The translations under genes and the position numbers were made by a program. Below the pieces are notes generated by a model that did no database searches, was not told the origin of the DNA, and saw only the letters and a program-made list of their open reading frames with translations. A stretch of DNA of 64,000 nucleotides, taken from NCBI RefSeq assembly GCF_001661345.1, contig NW_017962929.1, positions 246,165-310,164 of the forward strand, read 5' to 3'. The DNA is from Ascoidea rubescens DSM 1968 (lineage: Eukaryota; Ascomycota; Saccharomycetes; Ascoideales; Ascoideaceae). Shown here piece by piece: positions 30,126 through 39,701 of the stretch; within the stretch, counting starts at the first letter, position 1, and each line of letters starts with the position of its first letter.

Positions 30126-32672
30126 ATGGTCCAAATAAATCTAGATAAAATCTTTTTTAAAACTCAGACTTATGATCCTTCAACAAATTTGCCAATCTAC
30201 ATATTGGATTCTACTGCATTGCCAAATCCAGAAAGCTGTGATTTTTTAAATCTAATTGAAATTCTAATATCAAGAATTCCAAATCACAACTATTCTCTAA
30301 TTTTTTTCACTTGTGGTTTATCTGCTTCTCCAAATTTATACAACAATGAATTTGATGAAAAATTCAAATTCAGCTGGGTTTGGGGTGTCAAAACTTTCAG
30401 CCTACTACCTCAACAAAAGAGAAAATTTTTAAGAAAGCTATACGTAGTCCATGAATGCTGGTGGATTCGTGCTTTAATCGAAGTGCTAAAAAACGTTTTA
30501 TCATCCAAATTCATTTCAAATAATAACAAAAGAATAATCCACTGCAGTAATATAACTGAACTATCTAAAAATATCGACATAACAAAATTACAAATATCCT
30601 TGTCAAACTACTTATATGATTCGTTAAAACTAAACAATAAAATCATTATTCCAATTCATTTAGTACCAATATTTAATATCAAAATCACTCAAAAAAATAA
30701 ACTATCCTGGTTTTATTATAACTTGCTATTTTTCAAAATTTCAAATCGTTTATTATCAAATATATCTGCTATATCCACCCAAAATTCAGATTCACATTCA
30801 AATTCAAATTCAAATTCAAATTCAGATTCACATTCAAATTCAAAATTAAAATCAAACTTATCGATTCACAACCAATTATTATTGAAAAATCCAACAGATG
30901 AGTTTCAAAAATCAAAAATCACAATTCTTATCGACTCAATTAAAAGAAATCAATTAATAGATCTCAATGATTGGGACATATTATCTCTAATCAATGTCTG
31001 GAAATTCTTCTTAAAATTCTTACCAACAAACTTAATTCCAGTTTCCTCAATTAAATTACCAATAAAGGATAATAACTTATCCTATATAAACTCAATATTA
31101 AATTCAATATTAAACACTAACGACTACCATTTTCTACTAAACGATTTAATGAACCTAATCATACTACCTTGCTTAAACTTGGATTTATATCTCATTTCAA
31201 TCGATTTCAATAAGAATATTAACAACCAATACAAAAATATCTCCCTAGACGAATTGAATAACAATTATCTAATAAAATTCTCAAAGTCTTTAGTATCGTA
31301 TTTTTCGGGAAATCTAGATAGAAATGATTTATTGGTGTCCTCAAGATTTCTAAAAAATTTAATAAAACTTTGGCCCTATCTAGATGCAAACTATGATAAA
31401 TTGCCTTCTTCAAATTTCACTCATTTACAAAACTCAATATTCATACAATTAAATTCAAGTAATATCAATAATCATAACAATCATAATAATCATAACAGCG
31501 CTTTAAATAATAATAATAATGTCTCCTCTCTTTTGAGAAAACTCCCATCTTCCTCTTTTCTTTTCCCAATTAATAAAAAAAAATCTTCAAGCTCAATCCT
31601 AAATTCTTCAAATTCTTCTATATCTTTAACTCTTTCTTCTTCCTCTTCTAGTACCTCATTTGCAACAAACAAATCCTATATCTCAAATATTTATAATAAT
31701 TCTTTTCTACCCAAAGATTATTTAGGCTTATTACTCTCTTCAAAGACTGAATATTTTATACTAAGATTTAGAAATGATGATGATTTTATCATTAATACGA
31801 ACTTAAATAATTGTTTTACAAAGTTATACACAAATAAAAATAGCTCTAATAATTCTTTTGTTGAAATACTCGATTATTCTAATGAACCATTTTCACCATC
31901 ATTTAGTGACTTTATTCCAAGTAATTTGTTGAATAGTGCTAATGATTCTGACTTAGATTTGGATAAAAATAGAGCATTTTACACTTCAAATAAAGAAAAC
32001 GAATATTCAAATTCAAAATCCAAAATGGAACATACAAAATATAAAATCAAAGAATTTTTAAGACCTTTAATTAATAATGTCGATAATTCAAATGATAATC
32101 AAAATAATTCCAATGTATATAAATTACGAAAATCCAAATCTAAACCTCAGCTTTATTTTTCTAAAAATGTTCAAGATAAAGATTTACTGGATGATTTTAG
32201 ACCTCCTCCATTGCCCACAAGACCAAGAACATTTACATATTCTTATGGATCTAAATCCACTCCTAATTCTAATCCTAATTCCAATTCAAGTTTAAATTTA
32301 AATCTAAATCCAAACCTAAATCTGTACACAAACTCAAGACCTAGTTCAAGACCCAGTTCACCTTCTTCGTCTCAAACAACTCTTTCAAATGTCACTGTTA
32401 AAAAGGAATTGCATAAACAAAAATCATTGGGTGATTTAAATTTGCTTTCAAAAAACAAAACAAATAATTCTCCATTGGGTCTAACTCATTTTAAATCTGC
32501 TTCAACGATGTTAGATAATTTATCAACCCAAGAAAATTCAAAAAATTCAAAATTTATTGGACGAAGGTCTATCAAGTTAATAGAGGGAATTGAACATGGC
32601 AAAGTTTTTAAATTAGCAGCATTGTATGAAGAAAGGTTAAAAGGTGTTCAATTATTACATTCAATAAAATAA
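30126..32672 (+). CDS. ECM25: Ecm25-like protein (CRAL-TRIO-like plus degenerate RhoGAP region)
   Basis: This 848-residue protein opens with a CRAL-TRIO/Cdc42GAP-N-like domain (about residues 25-190). It includes PIYILDSTALPNP, KRKFLRKLYVVHECWWIRAL and HCSNITELSKNI, the KLYVVH element being typical of p50RhoGAP and Ecm25 proteins. A second, weakly conserved segment (about 270-430, IPVSSIKLPI onward) may be a RhoGAP fold lacking obvious catalytic residues. The remainder is Ser/Asn/Pro-rich, with DDFRPPPLPTRPRTFTYSYG as a proline-rich motif, and the end (RSIKLIEGIEHGKVFKLAAL) looks ordered. An in-frame TCAAAT/TCACAT repeat encodes a Ser-Asn run (about 30785-30845). Ecm25 is poorly characterised and the family assignment is moderate. 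Confidence 0.6.
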   Translation: MVQINLDKIFFKTQTYDPSTNLPIYILDSTALPNPESCDFLNLIEILISRIPNHNYSLIFFTCGLSASPNLYNNEFDEKFKFSWVWGVKTFSLLPQQKRKFLRKLYVVHECWWIRALIEVLKNVLSSKFISNNNKRIIHCSNITELSKNIDITKLQISLSNYLYDSLKLNNKIIIPIHLVPIFNIKITQKNKLSWFYYNLLFFKISNRLLSNISAISTQNSDSHSNSNSNSNSDSHSNSKLKSNLSIHNQLLLKNPTDEFQKSKITILIDSIKRNQLIDLNDWDILSLINVWKFFLKFLPTNLIPVSSIKLPIKDNNLSYINSILNSILNTNDYHFLLNDLMNLIILPCLNLDLYLISIDFNKNINNQYKNISLDELNNNYLIKFSKSLVSYFSGNLDRNDLLVSSRFLKNLIKLWPYLDANYDKLPSSNFTHLQNSIFIQLNSSNINNHNNHNNHNSALNNNNNVSSLLRKLPSSSFLFPINKKKSSSSILNSSNSSISLTLSSSSSSTSFATNKSYISNIYNNSFLPKDYLGLLLSSKTEYFILRFRNDDDFIINTNLNNCFTKLYTNKNSSNNSFVEILDYSNEPFSPSFSDFIPSNLLNSANDSDLDLDKNRAFYTSNKENEYSNSKSKMEHTKYKIKEFLRPLINNVDNSNDNQNNSNVYKLRKSKSKPQLYFSKNVQDKDLLDDFRPPPLPTRPRTFTYSYGSKSTPNSNPNSNSSLNLNLNPNLNLYTNSRPSSRPSSPSSSQTTLSNVTVKKELHKQKSLGDLNLLSKNKTNNSPLGLTHFKSASTMLDNLSTQENSKNSKFIGRRSIKLIEGIEHGKVFKLAALYEERLKGVQLLHSIK

Positions 32673-33562
32673 AATAAATGATTATTTTTGCAATCATTTA
32701 TTTATTCCTTTATTGATCTTATTTTATTTTATTTGATTTTATTATTTCGTTATTCCATTATGTTACTCCATTATATTGCATATTTTAGTTGTTTTTCTTA
32801 CTCATTTTTTTAATTAAAATTAATCACAATAGGATTAAAAATGGTTGGGCGCTTTATAATGAATTAAAAAAAATTTTATATCACTGGTTATTATGTTTTT
32901 TTCTTTTCTGTTTGGTTTAACTATTTTATTATATTTTATTGATTTCATCTGATTTATTAACTAGAATAATAGTTAATAAAGAGAATTTTTAATGTTTCAA
33001 GTTCAGTTCTGTTTACATTGATTTATTTTAAACTTTTTTTTTTTTTTGATTTTATTGTTTTTTTTTTAATATTGTATTTTTTTATTTTTTTTATTTATTA
33101 ACTAATGTTTAAAATTGGATACTAATGATCAAAGCTATAATTATTTCTTTCTTATTAAATTTCCTTTGTTTTTTGATTTTTTTTAATTTTTTTGATACCC
33201 TTGAGTGATAAGGAATGATCCTATGAATATTCTATGAATGTGAATATAGTTTCAAGTTAAAATAGCATACAACTGGCATGAAAAGGTTATAGAATGATTA
33301 TTATAGAGTAATTGTAAAATGGTTATAGAATGATAGGTATATTATAATGAAAACGATTAATGTATATAAAGGTTTTGAAGATATAAATGAAATAGATGTA
33401 TTAGATATATAAGATGTATAAGATTTATAAGGTGAATAAAGTATTATAATTTGATTACTAGTTTGAGTAATTTGAATAGCTTGAATAACTTGATACGTGA
33501 ATTGGTTAATAATTTGAGCATTGATTAAGAAAAGATAAAAAAGAGATTTGATTAATAAAGTC
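32673..33562. other. Convergent A/T-rich spacer ECM25-like / SDH8
   Basis: This 890-base region between two 3' ends contains T-runs, repeated GGTTATAGAATGAT-like words (33288-33340) and degenerate ATATAAGATGTATAAGAT motifs. I see no ORF or RNA gene, though it is long for a convergent spacer. Confidence 0.4.
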
Positions 33563-34078
33563 TCAAAAATCTGTTACTCTGCCATTAAAAGACCAATCAC
33601 CATGACGAAGAGGATCTTGTTTGGGGCCACCTATTTCACCGGTTTTTGGATTAACATCGCCTTCGAATTCAGGGATAGTTTTCAAAAGATTGGTTGATAG
33701 ATCAATAGAATCATCTTCGCCGTCGTCACTAGAGATATCTCTGGTACTGTTAGAAGTATTATTAATTTTTAAACTTGGAATTATTTTATTTGCCAAAATT
33801 TCTTGGGGGTTCTTTTCAGTGCCATCCTTTAATTGTAGATTGTATTCTTCAATAGCGGCTTGGGAGGTGGCAATTTTTTGTAGTCTTTCAAACTCCTCTT
33901 GGTCTTCTTTTGGTAATTTTGGAGGGCCAGTAGAGAAGATGTGACTATCGTCAAATATATTCTTTGAGATATATTTTGAAGTTGAAAAACGATTTATAGA
34001 AGAGATGGAAGAGAAAAGTATTCTTCTGGAAGAGATAGAAGAAGAAGAAGAAGCCTTGAGTAGAAGAGGAAGACTCAT
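33563..34078 (-). CDS. SDH8: Succinate dehydrogenase assembly factor Sdh8 (SDHAF4)
   Basis: Sdh8 protects and delivers flavinated Sdh1 during complex II assembly in the mitochondrial matrix. The C-terminus GEIGGPKQDPLRHGDWSFNG followed by RVTDF is the diagnostic DUF1674 motif. Residues 1-40 are Ser/Arg-rich without acids, a presequence. The middle contains PKLPKEDQEEFERLQKIA, also found in fungal members. The 171 residues compare with 138 in S. cerevisiae. It is divergent from DCD1, with 252 bases between the starts. Confidence 0.93.
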   Translation of the reverse strand: MSLPLLLKASSSSSISSRRILFSSISSINRFSTSKYISKNIFDDSHIFSTGPPKLPKEDQEEFERLQKIATSQAAIEEYNLQLKDGTEKNPQEILANKIIPSLKINNTSNSTRDISSDDGEDDSIDLSTNLLKTIPEFEGDVNPKTGEIGGPKQDPLRHGDWSFNGRVTDF

Positions 34079-34330
34079 TATGGATATAAGACCAAAGACA
34101 GGACTAGATTCAGAATCAAGGGCAAAGAGTGATGAAATAAAGATAAAACGAGGTGGAAATATGGCGAGAATAACGAAATGGTAATATAAATCAAAAAATG
34201 GGGTGAATATATGGAGAAAAGCAGAGCCGTAGCGGTGGCGCTGAAGAGTTCCCGTGTTGTTTTTTATTGAGCAGAAAAGAAAAGAGGTTTTGTTTTCTTT
34301 CAGCAGACAGTTGCAAGTGAGAATAGAACA

Positions 34331-35302
34331 ATGTTGATTGGGATATCTGGGACACCAGCGTCGGGAAAGTCAGAGGTTGTGAGGTACTTGACGTTCCAGG
34401 GATTCCAGACAATCGACTACAAGAGAAGCTCAGGCGAGGATGGGAAAGCTGCTGACAGGCATGCGTCGACGGTGTTCGAGACGTTTGAAGAGCTTTCTGA
34501 TTTTGTTACAAAGTGCTGGAATAACAACTACGTGTTGAACAACATCTGCGATTTGGATATATTGGAGACGTTGAAAATCAAGCCATTTTTCTTGCACATC
34601 TCGATTGACTCCCCAATGCTGCTCAGGTATGAGAGGTATATCGAAAAGTATTCGTTGAATAAAGAAGAGTTCAAAATCGAGGATTTTGTCAGGTTGACGG
34701 ATGAGTTCTTATACTTGAATTCCCACATCAGTGTGATCTCTGCTGCTGTCATCAAAATCATCAACAACAAGAGCCTGATTGAGGACTTGTATGTGACGCT
34801 CTCGAGGTTGGATTTGATGGACCTCACGAGATTACGGCCCAGCTGGGACTCGTACTTCATGCGACTCGCCGACCTCGCTGCCTTCCGAAGCAACTGCATG
34901 AAACGACGTGTTGGGTGTGTGATTGTGCGAGACAACCGAGTGATTGCGACGGGCTACAACGGCACACCCCGCGGGTTCGCCAACTGCAACGAGGGCGGCT
35001 GCGGCAGATGCAACGGCAGCAGCACGGGAAGCGGCGCGGGCCTCGCGACGTGTTTGTGCTTGCACGCTGAGGAAAACGCGTTGTTAGAGAGCGGCAAGGA
35101 TCGCATCGGCAGTGGAAGCATTCTCTACTGCAACACCTGCCCGTGTCTCACGTGCTCCATCAAGATTGCGCAGATCGGCATTTGCGAGGTGGTCTTCTCG
35201 CAGCGGTATCTGATGGACGACCTCTCCTCGTCGGTCTTGCGCACGGCGGGCATCCGCATCCGGCAGTTTGTGCCCGCGCAGGAGGGCGTGGTTGTGATCT
35301 GA
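34331..35302 (+). CDS. DCD1: Deoxycytidylate (dCMP) deaminase
   Basis: It converts dCMP to dUMP for dTTP synthesis. The C-terminal deaminase domain (about 168-323) starts RPSWDSYFMRLADLAAFRSN. It carries the zinc motifs HAEEN (His245, Glu247) and PCLTC (Cys272, Cys275), plus the extra CNEGGCGRC cluster typical of eukaryotic enzymes. The N-terminal domain retains an intact Walker A sequence, GTPASGKS (residues 7-14), which is degenerate in S. cerevisiae Dcd1. Length 323 compares with 312. The 3' half is strikingly GC-rich with codons (GGC, CGC, CTC) unusual here, yet the frame and motifs are intact. The neighbouring PET191 start lies 100 bases downstream. Confidence 0.95.
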   Translation: MLIGISGTPASGKSEVVRYLTFQGFQTIDYKRSSGEDGKAADRHASTVFETFEELSDFVTKCWNNNYVLNNICDLDILETLKIKPFFLHISIDSPMLLRYERYIEKYSLNKEEFKIEDFVRLTDEFLYLNSHISVISAAVIKIINNKSLIEDLYVTLSRLDLMDLTRLRPSWDSYFMRLADLAAFRSNCMKRRVGCVIVRDNRVIATGYNGTPRGFANCNEGGCGRCNGSSTGSGAGLATCLCLHAEENALLESGKDRIGSGSILYCNTCPCLTCSIKIAQIGICEVVFSQRYLMDDLSSSVLRTAGIRIRQFVPAQEGVVVI

Positions 35303-35402
35303 ACCAGGAAGCTGTCGTAGAAAACTGCTGCTCCTCCGGCTTCAGCAACTTCAGCACTTCTACCACTTCTACCACTTCTATCATCAGTAGCCCTTCTTCA
35401 AA

Positions 35403-35880
35403 ATGCCTTCAAGGTAGGTCCCGCCATAGCAGTATCGTATCAACAGGTTTTTCTTTCATCTTCGCCCACAGGTTACTAACGCCCACATTCTGTTTCTCAT
35501 TTTTCATCCAACATCTTTCCAGTTGCAAAGACCAAAGATATAAAATGGCAATATGCTTGCAGAGATCCCCCTGTGTTTTAATTGAACGACACACCCCCAA
35601 GGAATGTGTTCAGAACCAGGAATTGTTGAAAACACTTCCCTCTATATGTCTAGCTCAAATGAAGGAGTTTATGGACTGCAAAAGAGGCATAATCGATAAA
35701 TCGAAACGGTTCACTGGTAATGGACCCTTATCTAGTGGTAAATACGATGAACACTTTGAAAATTTTTCAAAGGGTAATTTGGATCCAGTAGAGGAATACC
35801 ACAAATTGAAATACTTGGAGAAATTGAACAGTGGTGAATCAACTCTAACGAAATCAACTGAAAGAAGTTTGCAGCCTTAA
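35403..35880 (+). CDS. PET191: Cytochrome c oxidase assembly factor Pet191, two exons
   Basis: Pet191 is a twin-CX9C-type intermembrane-space protein needed for complex IV assembly. Exon 1 is 35403-35413 (11 nt) and exon 2 is 35523-35880. The intron of 109 nt has donor GTAGGT, branch point TACTAAC (35474-35480) and acceptor CAG. Splicing gives MPSSCKDQRYKMAICLQRSP, which restores the SCKDQ start of the family, for a 122-residue protein. Cysteine motifs are in MAICLQRSPCVLIERHTPKE and SICLAQMKEFMDCKRGI, then KRFTGNGPLSSGKYDEHFEN. An unspliced reading would start only at the internal Met and lose the first cysteine. The promoter is squeezed into the 100 bases after DCD1. Confidence 0.93.
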
Positions 35881-36285
35881 TAACTAATCTCGACCCGAAC
35901 AATTCCCTTTTTCTTTAAAATTTCAATCATTGTAAATATATAGCCAAAATACATATTAAATAGCAATCTGCAACTCTCGACTCTCGGCTCTCAATTCCTC
36001 ATCTCTATCCTCTCTTATCTTTCTTCACCTTTTTTCTTTTTTCTCCATGCCCGTCCTCTGTCGGTATTTCTCATATTTCGCTTTCGTTTCCCCCGTTCGC
36101 TCTTAGAAATGGAATACATAATCAATTCAACCAAAGCCAAAACACACATTTAGTCTGATAATAATTGAAATTTAACAATTTACTTTGGAATTCAATTCAC
36201 ATCATCCTCTTTTTTTTTGTTTTTTTTTGTTTTATTGTTTTCTTAATTCGTTTGGTTCCTCACTAAATTCTTTATAAAAAAAACA
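35881..36285. promoter_or_regulatory. VPS74 promoter region
   Basis: This 405-base region is pyrimidine-rich (35975-36085 is almost all C and T), then T-rich just before the ATG. I see no gene. Confidence 0.4.
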
Positions 36286-37374
36286 ATGTCCTCAGGAAAC
36301 TTACAACGTCGTCGTGTTAGAGGCACCTCAAATGCCAATAATATCTCTAATAATGATTCAATTTCTCCAATATCTCCATCCCCAAGAAATTCAAGCATCA
36401 TAGTGAAAACTGATAACACAAACGACTTGAATATCCTCAACACAAATCTCAATAAAAAACCTATTGGTCATAAAATTGCCTACGATCCTCGTGATTTAGA
36501 AGTCTTGAATTCAAATGACAAAATAGTTCCAACTCTAACACTAATGGAAGAAGTCCTCTTGATGGGCTTGAAAGATAGAGAAGGTTATTTATCCTTTTGG
36601 AATGACAGCATCTCCTACGCCCTAAGGGGTTGTATAATCCTTGAATTAGCCTTTAGAGGTAAAATCGCAATGGTCAATGATCCCGCTAGAAGAAGATTCG
36701 AATTAAGTGAAAGATTAATTGAAGTCATCGACTACAAAATGACTGGTGAAGTATTGCTAGATGAAACCCTAAAACTAATGAAAAACGACCCTGAAAACTT
36801 AAGTGTCAACAATTGGATCGATTTACTAAGTGGTGAAACTTGGAATTTATTAAAAATTAGCTATCAATTGAAACAAGTTAGAGAAAGACTTGCAAAAGGT
36901 TTGGTTGATAAGGGGATACTAAGAACTGAAAGAAAAAACTTCTTACTATTCGACATGGCTACTCATCCTGTTGCTGATATTAATTGTAAAGACCATATTA
37001 AAAGAAGAATAATCTCCCTATTAGTCTCAAGAACTGTCAATTTACCCTCATCAAACCTATTTCCTGCAAATACAACCTATAAGTTTTTAAGATCAATCTC
37101 TTTGGTTTGTGGCTCATACGCTGCAAATGTTTTGGAAAATGTTCTAGTTACTCTTGGTTATGACCAACGTGATAAAGCCTTTGCGCGAGCTGATGAGTTA
37201 TTATCCGAATACTCTGATTTCCCATTTATCAATAACCAAAGTCAACTAGGTATTGGCTCAAATTTAGCTCAAGAAATTCAAAACGAAATTGAATCTGTGC
37301 CAAATAATGATCTTCAGATGGAAGTAGTAGCTGCTGTTTTAAGTGTATTCTCAAGAATGGATTCGATTTTATAA
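36286..37374 (+). CDS. VPS74: Golgi PI4P-binding protein Vps74 (GOLPH3 family)
   Basis: Vps74 binds PI4P and COPI and retains glycosyltransferases in the Golgi. The GPP34 domain runs from about residue 85 to the end: [86 protein letters not shown] and [12 protein letters not shown]. The N-terminal 60 residues are polar and include RRRVRG, in line with the arginine cluster that binds coatomer. Length 362 compares with 345 in S. cerevisiae. It is a single exon. Confidence 0.95.
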   Translation: MSSGNLQRRRVRGTSNANNISNNDSISPISPSPRNSSIIVKTDNTNDLNILNTNLNKKPIGHKIAYDPRDLEVLNSNDKIVPTLTLMEEVLLMGLKDREGYLSFWNDSISYALRGCIILELAFRGKIAMVNDPARRRFELSERLIEVIDYKMTGEVLLDETLKLMKNDPENLSVNNWIDLLSGETWNLLKISYQLKQVRERLAKGLVDKGILRTERKNFLLFDMATHPVADINCKDHIKRRIISLLVSRTVNLPSSNLFPANTTYKFLRSISLVCGSYAANVLENVLVTLGYDQRDKAFARADELLSEYSDFPFINNQSQLGIGSNLAQEIQNEIESVPNNDLQMEVVAAVLSVFSRMDSIL

Positions 37375-38075
37375 TTCGATTCATATTTATGATCATTATA
37401 TATTTAAACCAAATGTTTAAATATATAAATTTTTTTATACTAAAATTTACAACAAAAAATGAAAAAATTGAGAAAAGATTGAAAAAAAAAAAATTAAATT
37501 TATAAAGTATTTTCGTTTTTTTTGGGTTTTATTTTTTTTTTTTTAAATTCTAGAAGTTTTTAATTGATTTCTTTATCTTTTTTGTTAATTTTTTAATTTT
37601 TTAATTTTTTTTATACTCTTTTTTTTAATTATTTTTTAATTTTTTTTTTTCTTTGGTACTTTTATAAATATTTATTATATTTTCAAACAAAATAAAACAA
37701 TAAAATTATAAAATTACAAATTATAAAATTGATTTATTACTTTCCTTAATTTTATACTTTTTCTTCTTTAATTTCATGTTAATTCTATACTGATTGTGTT
37801 TATGTTATCAAGTGATTGATTAAGGAAAGAGTTGGCCAGTAGAATGGAACTCAAAAGAAATCAATGAAAATCCGTGTGCGGTTCGAATCTGACGGAAAGA
37901 TCATCGTACTCACTTTAGCGAATCAAAAGTCGATATCGATCATCGAAACTGTTTGAGTTAATGCAGTAAAATTTAATAATTCATTAGACATCATCACCTA
38001 ATACTATTCACTAATATCCTTTTATTTATAATTATCTTTTATTTTTGTTTTTGTTTTAATTTCTTTTATCTAAAA
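37375..38075. promoter_or_regulatory. Spacer VPS74 3' end / AIM32 promoter
   Basis: The first 365 bases of this 701-base region are extreme A/T homopolymer runs. A short mixed-composition stretch at about 37830-37945 holds a TTCGAATC word that does not fold as a tRNA arm. I see no gene. Confidence 0.4.
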
Positions 38076-39144
38076 ATGATCAAAAATGGCATAAATCAAG
38101 TGATTCGATTTAATATGAATAATTATTCTAGAAATATCAATCGAAAAATCTGTAACTGTGAAATATTGAAACAACTTCCAAAGGATAAACAAATTAATTA
38201 TGAAAAGTCGTTGAAGGGAACTAAAGTGAACTACTACAAACATTTATTAATATTCTCGAATAAAAGCGGGAAGGATTGGCCATCAAGGTTAGAAATGGAT
38301 CCGGAATCAATAATTTCAAGCTTTAATTTATTCAAAAGAAAAATTATTAGCAATTTGCATCCAGTGCTAATATCGGAGATATCATTGATAGATTACCATC
38401 AAAACGAAAGCACAAGTGACATAGATAAATTTAAAGCAATATTGTATCCCAATAATTTGATATTCCCAAGGTTAATGAAAAACAATGACAATATCCAAGA
38501 ATTTATGAAAAATTATTTGCGACCCGACAATTTCAATGAGATTGAGAATAAAATTAGTAGTGAAAATAATAACTTTTTTGCGTTTGAAAAAAAGAAGTTG
38601 ATAACCAAATCAAAGAATAACGTCAATTGCAATAGAGAAAAAGTCAAAAACATTAGTAAAGAAAAACCACAAAAAGAGATCAACTTGGAACATTACAAAA
38701 ACAAAAATGGGATGATTTTAATTTGTGGACATCTAAAAAGAGACATTAGATGTGGATTATACGGGCCGATACTACTAGATGAATTTGCCAAAGAACTTGA
38801 AAGTAGAAAGTTGTTGTTTGATGAAAAAAACAACCCCAAGGGCATCAAAATTGGATTGATATCCCATGTTGGAGGTCATGCCGTAAGTAGAAAAATCATG
38901 ATACAGTTAGCACCAAATCAGAAGGCTGACAATAAATATTATTAGTGATTTACTAACAGTTTCAATCAATTTCAACCAAATTGACTCAAATCAATTTTAG
39001 TATGCTGGAAATGTTATTTACTTGAGTGAATCAGGCAATAGCATCTGGTATGGTCGAGTGAGACCAGAAGACGTTGAGAGAATCATTGAGCACACAGTGG
39101 TAAACAACCAGATCATAGAGGAGTTGCACAGAGGGTCTGAATAA
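38076..39144 (+). CDS. AIM32: Aim32-type thioredoxin-like ferredoxin, two exons
   Basis: Aim32 is a mitochondrial thioredoxin-like [2Fe-2S] ferredoxin of the sucrase/ferredoxin-like family with a redox role in protein import. Exon 1 is 38076-38882 and exon 2 is 39001-39144. The intron of 118 nt has donor GTAAGT, branch point TACTAAC (38951-38957) and acceptor TAG. It falls between codons inside the conserved GGHAYAGNVIY segment. Unspliced translation stops 21 codons into the intron. The spliced product is 316 residues (311 in S. cerevisiae). Motifs are ICNCEILKQLPKD near the N-terminus, LICGHLKRDIRCGLYGPIL, IGLISHVGGH and WYGRVRPEDVERII. A charged insert (about 175-210) is not conserved. Confidence 0.88.
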
Positions 39145-39701
39145 AATATAAAACAAGACATGTCACTGATACGCAGCTCCAAAACTGCTGTTCCATTGAG
39201 CTGTACTTATACTCTTCCACTTTACCATTCCATTGATCGCTGATTATATCTGGTGCTGCTCTGAGTTCGTTCCACTCGTACCGCCACTATGCTAGTGTTC
39301 GTATGTTCGTTCTCACAGAACCAGCGCTGTGGATATGCGCTGTTTTGTGCACTACACGCGCAAATCCAACGCATCGGACACAAGGCTTTTTTAGGAAATT
39401 TTTGTATTTCCACAGCAACCAACAGAAAGATTAAGCATTTCAACGCATGTATGCAGAGGAACTGCTCTGAGGATGTTTGTTGTTGCATCTGCCTGAAAAC
39501 GGGTTTTGATTGGAGGTTAGCACAGAAAATTTTGATCACTTATCTTAAAGGGAATAGAAAAAAGTTTACTAGGGAGAGAAGTGCGTTTGTTGGGACTTTT
39601 AGTATATATATGACTGAAATATTTCACTGGTTTTCTTTCTTTGTTTTCAGCTTTCACAAAATACCTTAACTCTAACTCTTTCTTGAGTCTTTTATACTGC
39701 A
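39145..39701. promoter_or_regulatory. Promoter region of the ferroportin-like gene
   Basis: This 557-base region is mixed to moderately GC-rich at 39220-39500 and A/T-rich near the ATG. I searched by eye for an Aft1 (TGCACCC) or GATA-type iron-regulatory site and saw none. I see no gene. Confidence 0.35.

Noticed and set aside
37860-37945. TTCGAATC word suggesting a tRNA T-arm
   Set aside because: The flanking bases cannot form the five-pair T stem and no acceptor or anticodon arm can be found around it.
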